From NCBI GenBank assembly GCA_910588105.1, contig CAJUQD010000092.1, forward strand, positions 1-6,170: a stretch of DNA of 6,170 nucleotides, written 5' to 3'. A program made the position numbers and the translations under genes. Of the stretch, positions 1-5,600 are shown in pieces. How positions within the stretch are numbered: position 1 is the first letter of the stretch; each line of letters begins with the position of its first letter. The notes beneath the pieces were generated by a model that saw only the letters and a list, made by a program, of their open reading frames with translations, ran no database searches and was not told where the DNA came from. This stretch comes from an uncultured Oscillospiraceae bacterium. GTDB taxonomy: Bacteria > Bacillota > Clostridia > Oscillospirales > Oscillospiraceae.

Positions 1-382
1 CCGCGTCCATGATCTCGCCGGCCAGCCGCTCCTTCATGGTCTTTTCGCCCCGGTTGCGGGAGTAGCTGGTCAGCCAGCGCAGGCCAAGGGTCTGGCGCCG
101 CTCGGGACGGACCTCCATGGGCACCTGGTAGGTGGAGCCGCCCACACGGCGGGACTTGGTCTCCAGGGAAGGCATGATGTTCTCAATGGCAGTGGTAAAG
201 ACCTCAAGGGGCTCCTTGCCGGTCTTGTCCTTGATGATGTCAAAGGCACCGTAGACGACCTTCTGGGCTACGCCCTTCTTGCCGTCCAGCATGATGCTGT
301 TGACGAGCTTAGTGACTAGGACGGAATTATACAGCGGGTCGGGCAAAATTTCCCGCTTGGGTACGTTTCCTCTTCTGGGCAC
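1..382 (-). CDS. rpsG: 30S ribosomal protein S7, C-terminus cut by window edge
   Basis: S7 is a primary 16S rRNA-binding protein that organises the head of the small subunit near the decoding and E sites. Reading the minus strand from a GTG at 382-380 gives 127 residues beginning MPRRGNVPKREILPDPLYNS. Family landmarks follow: the ARRVGG-type beta-hairpin segment (here SRRVGGSTYQVPMEVRPERR, about residues 77-96), then LGLRWL and RGEKTMKERLAGEI. S7 is normally about 156 residues, so roughly 29 C-terminal residues lie beyond base 1. The start is GTG rather than ATG; it is chosen because the protein aligns from its first residue with the family and GAAGGAGGG lies about 6 bases upstream (near 389-397). 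A perfect 12-base palindrome (396-407) abuts this ribosome binding site. The gene follows rpsL in the usual order but after an abnormally long 406-base gap. Confidence 0.97.
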   Translation of the reverse strand, partial: MPRRGNVPKREILPDPLYNSVLVTKLVNSIMLDGKKGVAQKVVYGAFDIIKDKTGKEPLEVFTTAIENIMPSLETKSRRVGGSTYQVPMEVRPERRQTLGLRWLTSYSRNRGEKTMKERLAGEIMDA

Positions 383-674
383 TTCGCTTCCCTCCTTCTA
401 TATAGAATTAGAATTCACAGGTACTCGAAGCCTTGAGCGGCGTCCCGCCGGGCCATGCTTCGTTGCGGGAACCCTCGCGGCGGGTCACATACGGCAAGTA
501 TGCTCCCCTCGCTCGGAACCCCGCGCCCCGTCTGGCGCGGCGATACTTGCTCAAGCAATACCTCGTGCAATGCCTGTCCGAGGTTTCCCCATTCGTCGAA
601 GGAAACCCGCTCCATTTCGCTTCCGGCAAAAGAACGCCGAAAGCTCCATATCCGCAAGTTCCCTTCTCCTCTCC

Positions 675-702
675 CCGCAAAAGCTGGGGCCCGCTTTTGC
701 GG
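675..702. repeat. Perfect 10-bp inverted repeat (hairpin) in rpsL-rpsG spacer
   Basis: CCGCAAAAGC at 675-684 and GCTTTTGCGG at 693-702 are exact reverse complements around an 8-base loop. An alternative fold pairs GGGGC (686-690) with GCCCC (705-709), continuing into CCGC/GCGG (691-694/699-702) around a TTTT loop, so two structures compete for the same bases. No T-run follows on the minus strand, so it is not a standard intrinsic terminator. Confidence 0.7.
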
Positions 703-736
703 AGGCCCCTTGTGGGATATATGGAATAAACGCTCG

Positions 737-767
737 GCAAGGCGGTTCGCCTTGCGCGTGTGCGCAA
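737..767 (-). repeat. Two overlapping, mutually exclusive hairpins after rpsL
   Basis: GCAAGGCG (737-744) pairs with CGCCTTGC (748-755) around a 3-base loop, and TTGCGC (752-757) pairs with GCGCAA (762-767) around a 4-base loop. The two stems share bases 752-755, so only one can be complete at a time. They lie about 20 bases downstream of the rpsL stop on the transcribed strand. This is the geometry of an attenuator, but I see no T-run, so a regulatory role is only a possibility. Confidence 0.6.
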
Positions 768-788
768 AACTCGTTGTGGGTGAAGAAA

Positions 789-1214
789 TTACTTCTTCTT
801 GGCCGCCTTGGGCCGCTTGGCGCCATACTTGGAGCGGGCCTGCATACGGCCGTTGACGCCCTGGGTGTCCAGTGTGCCGCGGATGATGTGGTAACGAACG
901 CCGGGCAGGTCCTTGACACGGCCGCCGCGGATCATAACCACGGAGTGCTCCTGCAGGTTGTGGCCCACGCCGGGGATATAGGCGGTGACCTCATAGCCGT
1001 TGGTCAGGCGCACACGGGCGATCTTACGCAGAGCGGAGTTCGGCTTCTTCGGGGTGGAAGTACGAACGGCGGTGCACACGCCCCGCTTCTGGGGAGAGGG
1101 CAGGTCGGTCTCCTTGTTCTTCAGGGTGTTCAGACCGTGCTGCATGGCGGGAGAGTTGGACTTGTAGGTGCTCTTCTCGCGGCCCTTACGGACCAGTTGG
1201 TTAAAAGTAGGCAT
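789..1214 (-). CDS. rpsL: 30S ribosomal protein S12
   Basis: S12 sits at the interface side of the 30S decoding centre and helps control translational accuracy. The 141-residue product opens MPTFNQLVRKGREK and carries PQKRGVCTAV (41-50), PKKPNSALRK (55-64), VRLTNGYEVTAYIPG (68-82), GHNLQEHSVV (84-93) and GGRVKDLPGVRYH (97-109). The roughly 13-residue insertion before PQKRG marks the Firmicutes form (the E. coli protein is 124 residues). The decoding-centre lysines corresponding to E. coli K42/K43 and K87 (mature numbering) are intact here as K56/K57 and K101, so the sequence predicts no classical streptomycin-resistance change. D102 matches the aspartate modified by RimO. AAAGGAGG lies just upstream of the ATG. 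It follows the L7Ae-type gene by 48 bases and precedes rpsG in the same direction. Confidence 0.99.
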   Translation of the reverse strand: MPTFNQLVRKGREKSTYKSNSPAMQHGLNTLKNKETDLPSPQKRGVCTAVRTSTPKKPNSALRKIARVRLTNGYEVTAYIPGVGHNLQEHSVVMIRGGRVKDLPGVRYHIIRGTLDTQGVNGRMQARSKYGAKRPKAAKKK

Positions 1215-1250
1215 GATTTTCCTCCTTTCAATAAATATATATTTTAACGG

Positions 1251-1266
1251 ATAATCCGGGGATTAT
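1251..1266 (-). repeat. Small inverted repeat over the L7Ae-type stop codon
   Basis: ATAATCC (1251-1257) and GGATTAT (1260-1266) are perfect arms around two central bases; the TAA stop of the upstream gene (1265-1263) is in one arm. An alternative palindrome uses CGGATAATCCG just beside it. The RNA after it is AT-rich rather than a clean U-run, so it is at best a weak pause, an RNA-stability element or a translation-coupling element ahead of rpsL. Confidence 0.45.
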
Positions 1267-1535
1267 TCGCTAAAACCGGAAAAAGTTGGGGCGGGGCTCA
1301 CGACGGCTGCGCACGCAGCCCCCACCGCGATGCCGCAGGCGCGGCCCAAAGCCTTCATGGACTCGGCCTGAACCACCTCCACGCCCCGCTCCTGGGCCAG
1401 GAGCTTTATGGGACGGATGAGCTGGGGATCGGCGTCCTTGGCCAGGTAAACACATTTGGCCCGGCCGTTTGCCAGCGCCCGCCGGACCTGCTTGACGCCC
1501 ACCACCTTGGCCGCGTGTTCCAGTTCGTTCAGCAT
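1263..1535 (-). CDS. ybxF: L7Ae/L30e-family ribosomal-type K-turn RNA-binding protein
   Basis: This 90-residue protein belongs to the L7Ae/L30e/S12e/Gadd45 family, small globular proteins that recognise kink-turn RNA. Visible family features are VVGVKQVRRALANGRAK (11-27), the VYLAKDADP strand and loop (29-37), the GVEVV strand (51-55) and the glycine/alanine-rich LGRACGIAVGAACAAV segment (63-78). Bacillus YbxF, encoded immediately before rpsL, is 82 residues, so length and position both fit. The position favours YbxF over its paralogue YlxQ, which normally sits in the nusA-infB region. The ATG is chosen because AAAGGAG lies 9 bases upstream (1545-1551). It is the first gene after its own promoter and probably heads an operon with rpsL and rpsG. 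In most Firmicutes rpoC would be directly upstream; here it is a MATE transporter gene. Its cellular role in bacteria is not firmly established. Confidence 0.92.
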   Translation of the reverse strand: MLNELEHAAKVVGVKQVRRALANGRAKCVYLAKDADPQLIRPIKLLAQERGVEVVQAESMKALGRACGIAVGAACAAVVSPAPTFSGFSE

Positions 1536-1573
1536 CGGTCAAGGCTCCTTTCCGCGCACCAGCGCAATTTGAA

Positions 1574-1602
1574 ATTATAGCATATCATTTTGTCCCCGTC
1601 AA
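1574..1602 (-). promoter_or_regulatory. SigmaA-type promoter for the ybxF-rpsL-rpsG operon
   Basis: On the minus strand TTGACG (1602-1597) is followed by 17 bases and TATAAT (1579-1574), with TGC directly before the -10 giving an extended -10 element. Transcription should begin near 1567, leaving a leader of about 32 bases that contains the AAAGGAG site. The -35 lies inside the last codons of the MATE gene. It is the best match to consensus in the window, as expected for ribosomal protein genes. No terminator is visible between the MATE stop and this promoter, so some read-through from upstream is likely. Confidence 0.85.
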
Positions 1603-3003
1603 GCGGATTTTATCCTTTTTCTTCCCCATTTGGGGCTTCCGGGGCGGTTTTTCTCCCCGGCCGTCCTCCCAGGCCAGCAGGCGCCCCCGCCGGGCGCGGT
1701 AATAGCCCAGCCCCGCGGCGTCCGCCAGCGCCCAGCCAATGGGCACCGACCACCAGATGCCCACAACCCCTATGGCCGGGACAGCGCAGAGCAGATAGGC
1801 CAGCGCCACCCGGGTGCCCAGGGAGATCACCGTCAGCACCACCGACATCCCCGGCCTGCCCAGCGCCCGGTAAAGGCCGTAGAGCAGGAACAGGCAACCG
1901 ATGCCGCAGTAGAACGCCCCTTCAATGCGCAGGTAGCGCACCCCCTCCAGGATGGTGGCCGTCTCCCCCGCCTCCACAAACAGCCCCATGAGGGGGGCGG
2001 CAAAGACCCACACCAGGGCGGATACCGCCAGGCAGAAGGCCATACACGCCGCCACGGCCCCCTTCAGCCCCGCCTGGATGCGGCCCTCCTCCCCGGCCCC
2101 GTAGTTCTGGGCGATGAAGGTGGAAAAAGCGTTTCCGAAGTCCTGGACGGGCATGTAGGCAAAGGCGTCGATTTTCACCGCGGCGGCAAAGGCGGCCATC
2201 ACCGTGGGGCCGAAGCTGTTCACCAGCCCCTGCACCATAAGGATGCCCAGGTTCATCACCGACTGCTGCACGCAGGTGAGGATGGAAAAGCCGGCGATCT
2301 CCCGCATCCGCCCCCAGCGCAGCCGGAACCGGCCCCCGCCGGGGCGCAGCCCGGGATGCTTTACCAAGGTATAGGCGGCGATGCCCGCCCCCGACAGGTA
2401 CTGGGCAATGACGGTGGCCTCGGCGGCCCCCGCTACCCCTCGCCTGAGCCCCAGCACAAGCCACAGATCCAGGCCGATGTTCACCAGCGCCGACGCCGCC
2501 AGAAAAACCAGCGGCGCCACCGAATTGCCCACCGCCCGGAGGAAGGAGGCAAAATAATTATAAAGGAAGGTGGCCGCGATGCCGCAGAAGATGACGGCCA
2601 GGTACTCCCGCATCATGGGCCACACCTCGCCGGGCACCCGGAGGAACACCCGGATGCCGTCCAGGCAGAGGAACGCGGCTGCGTTCAGCGCCAGGGTGAA
2701 GGCGGCGATGAGGGCGAAGGCGGCATGGGCCCCCTCCCGCAGGCCGTCCCGGTCCCGCTGGCCGAAGCGGATGGAAAACACCGCCCCGCTGCCCATGCAC
2801 AGCCCCAGGAGGATGGAGGTGAGGAAGGTCATCAGTGTGAAGGACGAGCCCACCGCCGCCAGGGCGTTTTTACCCAGATAGCGTCCCACGATCAGGGTGT
2901 CGGCCACGTTGTAGCACTGCTGGAGCAGGTTGCCCAGGATCATGGGCACGGCGAAAGCCAGCATGGAGCCCATTACCGGCCCCTTTGTCAGATCCCTGTT
3001 CAC
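1585..3003 (-). CDS. MATE-family multidrug/cation antiporter
   Basis: The 472-residue product is a polytopic inner-membrane exporter of the MATE family, which couples Na+ or H+ entry to efflux of cationic drugs and metabolites. It has about twelve hydrophobic segments in two halves (for example about 14-32, 50-72, 92-114, 163-185, 315-337, 386-406, 411-433). Typical motifs are PMILGNLLQQCYNVADTLIVG (20-40, split here at the conserved N-V-A-D-T-L-I-V-G), SFLRAVGNSVAPL (153-165), FIAQNYGAG (296-304) and LYRALGRPGMS (377-387). The C-terminal tail is rich in lysine and arginine and cytoplasmic. The start is GTG at 3003, preceded by a G-run ribosome binding site; an internal ATG at residue 11 would cut into the conserved N-terminal region. 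It begins 15 bases after the DUF1934 stop and is probably translated from the murI transcript. The substrate cannot be told from sequence. Confidence 0.95.
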   Translation of the reverse strand: MNRDLTKGPVMGSMLAFAVPMILGNLLQQCYNVADTLIVGRYLGKNALAAVGSSFTLMTFLTSILLGLCMGSGAVFSIRFGQRDRDGLREGAHAAFALIAAFTLALNAAAFLCLDGIRVFLRVPGEVWPMMREYLAVIFCGIAATFLYNYFASFLRAVGNSVAPLVFLAASALVNIGLDLWLVLGLRRGVAGAAEATVIAQYLSGAGIAAYTLVKHPGLRPGGGRFRLRWGRMREIAGFSILTCVQQSVMNLGILMVQGLVNSFGPTVMAAFAAAVKIDAFAYMPVQDFGNAFSTFIAQNYGAGEEGRIQAGLKGAVAACMAFCLAVSALVWVFAAPLMGLFVEAGETATILEGVRYLRIEGAFYCGIGCLFLLYGLYRALGRPGMSVVLTVISLGTRVALAYLLCAVPAIGVVGIWWSVPIGWALADAAGLGYYRARRGRLLAWEDGRGEKPPRKPQMGKKKDKIRLTGTK

Positions 3004-3010
3004 CCCCGCT

Positions 3011-3020
3011 CCCCCCCCTC
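3011..3020 (-). promoter_or_regulatory. Ribosome binding site of the MATE gene containing a G8 run
   Basis: The only Shine-Dalgarno-like sequence before the GTG start reads GAGGGGGGGG, including eight consecutive Gs at 3018-3011, placed between the DUF1934 stop (3021-3019) and the start (3003). It lies outside both reading frames, so a length change would alter only the strength or spacing of the site. Confidence 0.6.
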
Positions 3021-3462
3021 ACTGCCGGAGCGGCGGGTTTTTTCTCACATTCATTCGGAACAGGTTCTGCCCCGCCACCAGGTTGTCGATCTCGATGGCG
3101 TAGTCGATCTCCAGCTCGCCCCCCGCCTCGCCCACCGTGGAGCGCATACGCCGGGTGTTCACCCCGATGGACAGCGCGCCGTAGGGCGTCTCATACATAG
3201 ACAGGTGCCGCCTGCCCTCCTCAAATACCATCTGGGAGTTGGTGTTCCCCTCCCGCAGCAGGGTAACGCGGCCCCCGTCGATGTGCACCCGCGTGGTGGT
3301 GCCCTCCAGGCCGGTGAGCTCGCTCTCCTGGTAGGAGATGGTGCACCCGCCCTGCCCGTCCCGCTCCATGGTGCCCGCAGTGACCAGTTCAATCTCCTCC
3401 GGCGCGCACTCCGCATAGAGCTGTTTTCCCTTTATGGATATGATTACGTTGTCTGTTGTCAT
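3019..3462 (-). CDS. DUF1934 (YwiB-like) beta-barrel protein
   Basis: The 147-residue product matches the DUF1934 family, small cytoplasmic proteins with a calycin-like beta-barrel fold whose function is unknown. Diagnostic segments are ISYQESELTGLEGTTT (42-57), the strand around VTLLREGNTNSQMVFEEG (66-83), HLSMYETPYGALSIGV (86-101) and GELEIDYAIEIDNLVAGQN (115-133). No signal peptide or membrane segment is visible. Bacillus YwiB is about the same length, so the gene appears complete. The ATG at 3462 is supported by GAGGGG at 3468-3473. It lies 35 bases after murI and 15 bases before the MATE gene, all in the same direction, so an operon is likely. The association with murI suggests a cell-envelope link, but that is inference from position only. 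Confidence 0.9.
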   Translation of the reverse strand: MTTDNVIISIKGKQLYAECAPEEIELVTAGTMERDGQGGCTISYQESELTGLEGTTTRVHIDGGRVTLLREGNTNSQMVFEEGRRHLSMYETPYGALSIGVNTRRMRSTVGEAGGELEIDYAIEIDNLVAGQNLFRMNVRKNPPLRQ

Positions 3463-3497
3463 GGGTTCCCCTCGCTATGATATTCAGGATGCTGTTC

Positions 3498-4313
3498 TCA
3501 GTACGCTGTGATGTCGATCTGCTCCACCCCGCCGCGGATGTCCTCCCCCAAAAACACGGTGGCCAGCTCGGAGAAGTCTCCGGCGCTGTCGCTGACGAAA
3601 AAGCGGTGCCGCCCCGCGCCGGGGCGCTGGTTGCGCAGCCCGTCCCATTCCAGCTGCTTTTTCACCCACCGGGCGCACTGTTCCCCCGCGTCCACCAGGG
3701 TCACCCCCGGTCCCATAAAAGCGCCGATGATATCCCGCATCAGCGGATAGTGGGTGCACCCCAGGATGAGCGCGTCCACCCCCGCCGCCTTTATGGGGGT
3801 TAAGTACTCAGCCACCACTGTCTCCGCCACAATGTCACCTGGGCGGAAGCGTCCGTTTTCCACCAGGGAGACCAGCAGGGGGCAGGCCCGGGCCGTGACC
3901 TCCACACCGGGCTTCAGGCGGCCCAGCTCTCGCTCATAAGCCCCCGAGCGGATGGAGGCCCGCGTGCCGATGAGGCCCACCCTCCCGTTCCGGGTCACAT
4001 GGGCGGCGGCGCGGGCGGTGGGCTCTACCACACCGAACATGGGGATGGGGTTCTCCTCCCGGAGCGCATCCAGGGCGGTGGCGGACACGGTGCCGCAGGC
4101 GATGACGATTGCCTTGGGGTCGAAGGTGCGCAGGAAAGCCACGTCCTGCCGGGCATACCTGGTGATGACCTGTGGCGATCGGCCGCCGTAGGGCACCCGG
4201 CCCGTGTCACCGAAGTAGACCAGATCCTCCTCCGGCATCAGCCGGGCCAGCTCCCGCAGGGCGGTGAGCCCCCCCAGTCCGGAGTCAAATACGCCGATAG
4301 GCCGCGTGTCCAT
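3498..4313 (-). CDS. murI: Glutamate racemase
   Basis: MurI converts L-glutamate to D-glutamate in the cytosol for the second residue of the peptidoglycan stem peptide, using two cysteines as acid and base without a cofactor. The 271-residue product has the expected length and motifs: IGVFDSGLGGLT (6-17, substrate-contacting D10 and S11), YFGDTGRVPYGGRS (33-46), the first catalytic cysteine C73 in IACGTVSATAL (71-81), and the second, C186, in LILGCTHYPLM (182-192). The usual motif round the first cysteine is CNT; here it is CGT, replacing the asparagine with glycine. The rest of the active site looks intact, so I expect an active enzyme. The ATG at 4313 follows a purine-rich GAGGGGGAGGG site. 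It is the first gene of a likely murI-DUF1934-MATE operon and diverges from smpB. Confidence 0.97.
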   Translation of the reverse strand: MDTRPIGVFDSGLGGLTALRELARLMPEEDLVYFGDTGRVPYGGRSPQVITRYARQDVAFLRTFDPKAIVIACGTVSATALDALREENPIPMFGVVEPTARAAAHVTRNGRVGLIGTRASIRSGAYERELGRLKPGVEVTARACPLLVSLVENGRFRPGDIVAETVVAEYLTPIKAAGVDALILGCTHYPLMRDIIGAFMGPGVTLVDAGEQCARWVKKQLEWDGLRNQRPGAGRHRFFVSDSAGDFSELATVFLGEDIRGGVEQIDITAY

Positions 4314-4351
4314 AAAATACGCCCTCCCCCTCTCAAGCTAGAAACCATGAT

Positions 4352-4380
4352 ATTATATGCTAATCCTATCGTAAAAACAA
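4352..4380 (-). promoter_or_regulatory. SigmaA-type promoter for murI operon
   Basis: On the minus strand TTGTTT (4380-4375) is separated by 17 bases from a perfect TATAAT (4357-4352). Transcription should start near 4345, giving a leader of about 32 bases with the GAGGGGGAGGG ribosome binding site close to the murI ATG. It faces away from the smpB promoter 59 bases to its right. Confidence 0.8.
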
Positions 4381-4438
4381 GAGCGGATTTTTTGAATTCA
4401 CCGTAATATAATTGTAACATTGGGAGGACGATTTCCCC

Positions 4439-4467
4439 TTGCATTCCCGCAAACGGTGTGGTATGCT
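4439..4467 (+). promoter_or_regulatory. SigmaA-type promoter for smpB
   Basis: TTGCAT (4439-4444), a 17-base spacer and TATGCT (4462-4467) with TGG immediately before the -10 form a good extended -10 promoter. Transcription should begin near 4474, about 25 bases ahead of the smpB ATG. This also argues against the in-frame GTG at 4458 being the start, since it lies inside the promoter. Confidence 0.75.
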
Positions 4468-4499
4468 ATCATACTACAATGAGGAAAGGGGGACGCCCG

Positions 4500-4961
4500 A
4501 TGGCGAAGCAGTCCACCAAGCAGATCGCCTCCAATCGGAAGGCGTTCCACGACTATTTCATTGAGGACAAGTACGAGGCGGGCATCGAACTGGCGGGTAC
4601 GGAGGTCAAATCCATCCGGCTGGGCGCGGTAAACCTGCGGGATTCCTTCTGCTCGGTGAAGGACGGGGAGATGTTTTTATACGGGATGCATATCTCCCCC
4701 TACGAAAAGGGCAATATTTTCAACAAGGACCCCAGGCGCACCCGGAAGCTGCTGCTCCACCGCCGGGAGATTCGCAAGCTCCAGGCAAGGGTGCAGCAGG
4801 ATGGCTATTCGCTGGTCCCCCTCTCGCTGTACTTCTCCGGCCCCCGGGTAAAGGTGGAGCTGGCGCTGGCCCGCGGCAAAAAACTCTATGACAAGCGGGA
4901 GGCCGCTGCCCGGCGGGATGCCAAACGGGAGATGGACCGGGCCTCCCGGGGCCGTTATTGA
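4500..4961 (+). CDS. smpB: SsrA-binding protein SmpB
   Basis: SmpB binds the tRNA-like domain of tmRNA, promotes its alanylation and delivers it to the empty A site of ribosomes stalled on broken mRNA; its basic tail probes the vacant mRNA channel. The 153-residue product shows the family core in order: NRKAFHDYFIEDKYEAGIEL (12-31), GTEVKSIRLGAVNLRDSF (33-50), HISPYEKGNIFN (64-75), DPRRTRKLLLHR (77-88), GYSLVPLSLYF (102-112) and ALARGKKLYDKRE (122-134), then a Lys/Arg-rich tail to residue 153. Length and motifs are complete. The ATG at 4500 is chosen because GAGGAAAGGGGG (4481-4492) lies 7 bases upstream; in-frame GTG 4458 and ATG 4479 would place the promoter or the ribosome binding site inside the gene. 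Its RNA partner ssrA lies 750 bases downstream on the same strand. Confidence 0.97.
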   Translation: MAKQSTKQIASNRKAFHDYFIEDKYEAGIELAGTEVKSIRLGAVNLRDSFCSVKDGEMFLYGMHISPYEKGNIFNKDPRRTRKLLLHRREIRKLQARVQQDGYSLVPLSLYFSGPRVKVELALARGKKLYDKREAAARRDAKREMDRASRGRY

Positions 4962-4981
4962 AAGAGAAAGGGATGGTAACC

Positions 4982-5500
4982 ATGAACAATCCCATCGTCA
5001 CCATTGAGATGGAAGACGGCGGCGTGATGAAAGCCGAGCTGTACCCTGAAACTGCGCCCAACACGGTGAACAATTTCATTTCCCTGGTGCAGTCCGGGTT
5101 TTTCGACGGATTGATCTTCCACCGTGTGATCCCCGGCTTCATGATCCAGGGGGGTGACCCGGACGGCGCGGGCACCGGCGGCCCGGGCTACTCCATCAAG
5201 GGCGAGTTCTCTCAAAATGGATTCCGAAATGACCTGCTCCACACCCGCGGCGTGTTGTCTATGGCCCGGGCTATGGATCCGAACTCGGCGGGCAGCCAGT
5301 TCTTTGTGATGGTCGATGACGCGCCCCACCTGGACGGTGGGTACGCCGCCTTTGGCAAGGTGTTTGAGGGTATGGAGACGGCGGACGCCATCGCCTCCGC
5401 CAAACGTGACTGGAATGACCGGCCCAAGAAGGATCAGGTAATGAAGCATGTCAGCGTGGACACCCAGGGCATGGACTACCCCGCGCCGGAGAAGGTCTAA
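4982..5500 (+). CDS. ppiB: Cyclophilin-type peptidyl-prolyl cis-trans isomerase
   Basis: This 172-residue enzyme accelerates cis-trans isomerisation of bonds before proline during folding. It has no signal peptide, so it should be cytosolic. The cyclophilin fold is recognisable from TAPNTVNNFISL (25-36), FHRVIPGFMIQGGDP (46-60, with catalytic R48, F53 and Q56), GEFSQNGFRNDLLHTRGVLSMAR and the SAGSQFFVM strand (102-110). The tryptophan that contacts cyclosporin in human CypA is replaced by histidine in PHLDGGYAAFG (115-125), as in many bacterial forms. The start at 4982 is preceded by AAAGGG at 4967-4972; an in-frame ATG at 4973 and TTG at 4958 are less likely because the ribosome binding site would be too close or inside. 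It starts 20 bases after smpB and is probably cotranscribed with it. Confidence 0.96.
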   Translation: MNNPIVTIEMEDGGVMKAELYPETAPNTVNNFISLVQSGFFDGLIFHRVIPGFMIQGGDPDGAGTGGPGYSIKGEFSQNGFRNDLLHTRGVLSMARAMDPNSAGSQFFVMVDDAPHLDGGYAAFGKVFEGMETADAIASAKRDWNDRPKKDQVMKHVSVDTQGMDYPAPEKV

Positions 5501-5506
5501 AGCGGT

Positions 5507-5540
5507 TTTTCACTTCGGCGGCAATGCCGCCGGATGAAAA
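5507..5540. repeat. Near-perfect 15-bp palindromic hairpin after ppiB
   Basis: TTTTCA (5507-5512) pairs with TGAAAA (5535-5540), and TTCGGCGGC (5514-5522) pairs with GCCGCCGGA (5526-5534, one G-U pair) around the loop AAT; only C5513 is unpaired. The T-run is on the 5' side of the stem on both strands, so it does not have the form of an intrinsic terminator. It lies 6 bases after the ppiB stop and may protect the 3' end of the smpB-ppiB message. Confidence 0.7.
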
Positions 5541-5583
5541 TAAATCAAATCGCGGCAGCGCCGCCACCAAATTCTCCCGCAAC

Positions 5584-5600
5584 GCCGCCCGCAGGGCGGC
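5584..5600. repeat. 7-bp GC hairpin GCCGCCC/GGGCGGC
   Basis: GCCGCCC (5584-5590) and GGGCGGC (5594-5600) are exact arms around a GCA loop. Its last base is shared with the next, longer inverted repeat, so the two stems are stacked end to end. Confidence 0.65.

Larger units (their letters stand above)
383..788. other. Long hairpin-rich intercistronic block between rpsL and rpsG
   Basis: No gene is supported in these 406 bases. The stretch is densely self-complementary. Perfect arms I can see are 494-501 with 543-550 (GCAAGTAT/ATACTTGC), nested around 521-527 with 534-540 (CCGCGCC/GGCGCGG); 488-492 with 498-502; 582-588 with 601-607 (GGTTTCC/GGAAACC); 675-684 with 693-702 (CCGCAAAAGC/GCTTTTGCGG); and 737-744 with 748-755. 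Several frames stay open across it on both strands, but none has a convincing ribosome binding site or a recognisable family, and the open frames are what high GC content allows. It would be transcribed within the rpsL-rpsG message. Possible identities are an interspersed palindromic repeat inserted in the operon, a cis-acting RNA controlling rpsG, or a processed small RNA. I cannot choose between them from one copy. Confidence 0.6.

Noticed and set aside
408..767. Small minus-strand proteins of 119 and 80 residues in the rpsL-rpsG spacer
   Set aside because: They overlap in different frames, lack ribosome binding sites and have compositions expected of translated palindromic GC-rich DNA. Conservation of one frame with synonymous substitutions in relatives would reopen the question.
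279..1247. A 322-codon plus-strand frame spanning rpsG, the spacer and rpsL
   Set aside because: It is antisense to S7 and S12, crosses the hairpin-rich spacer and has no recognisable domain.
1630..3480. A 616-codon open frame on the plus strand opposite the MATE and DUF1934 genes
   Set aside because: It is rich in His, Gln, Pro, Arg and Gly with no family motifs, has no ribosome binding site, and lies antisense to two clearly recognisable proteins. GC-rich coding DNA often leaves its opposite strand open.
4407..4412. A second smpB promoter from the plus-strand TATAAT
   Set aside because: No -35 element lies at 16 to 18 bases; the nearest TTGAAT is only 9 bases away.
4458..4499. A longer SmpB starting at GTG 4458 or ATG 4479
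   Set aside because: The first lies inside the promoter -10 region and the second would swallow the ribosome binding site; family alignment begins near MAKQ at 4500.
5507..5540. Intrinsic terminator for the smpB-ppiB transcript
   Set aside because: The stem is strong, but the T-run is on the 5' side on both strands and the sequence after the stem is A-rich.
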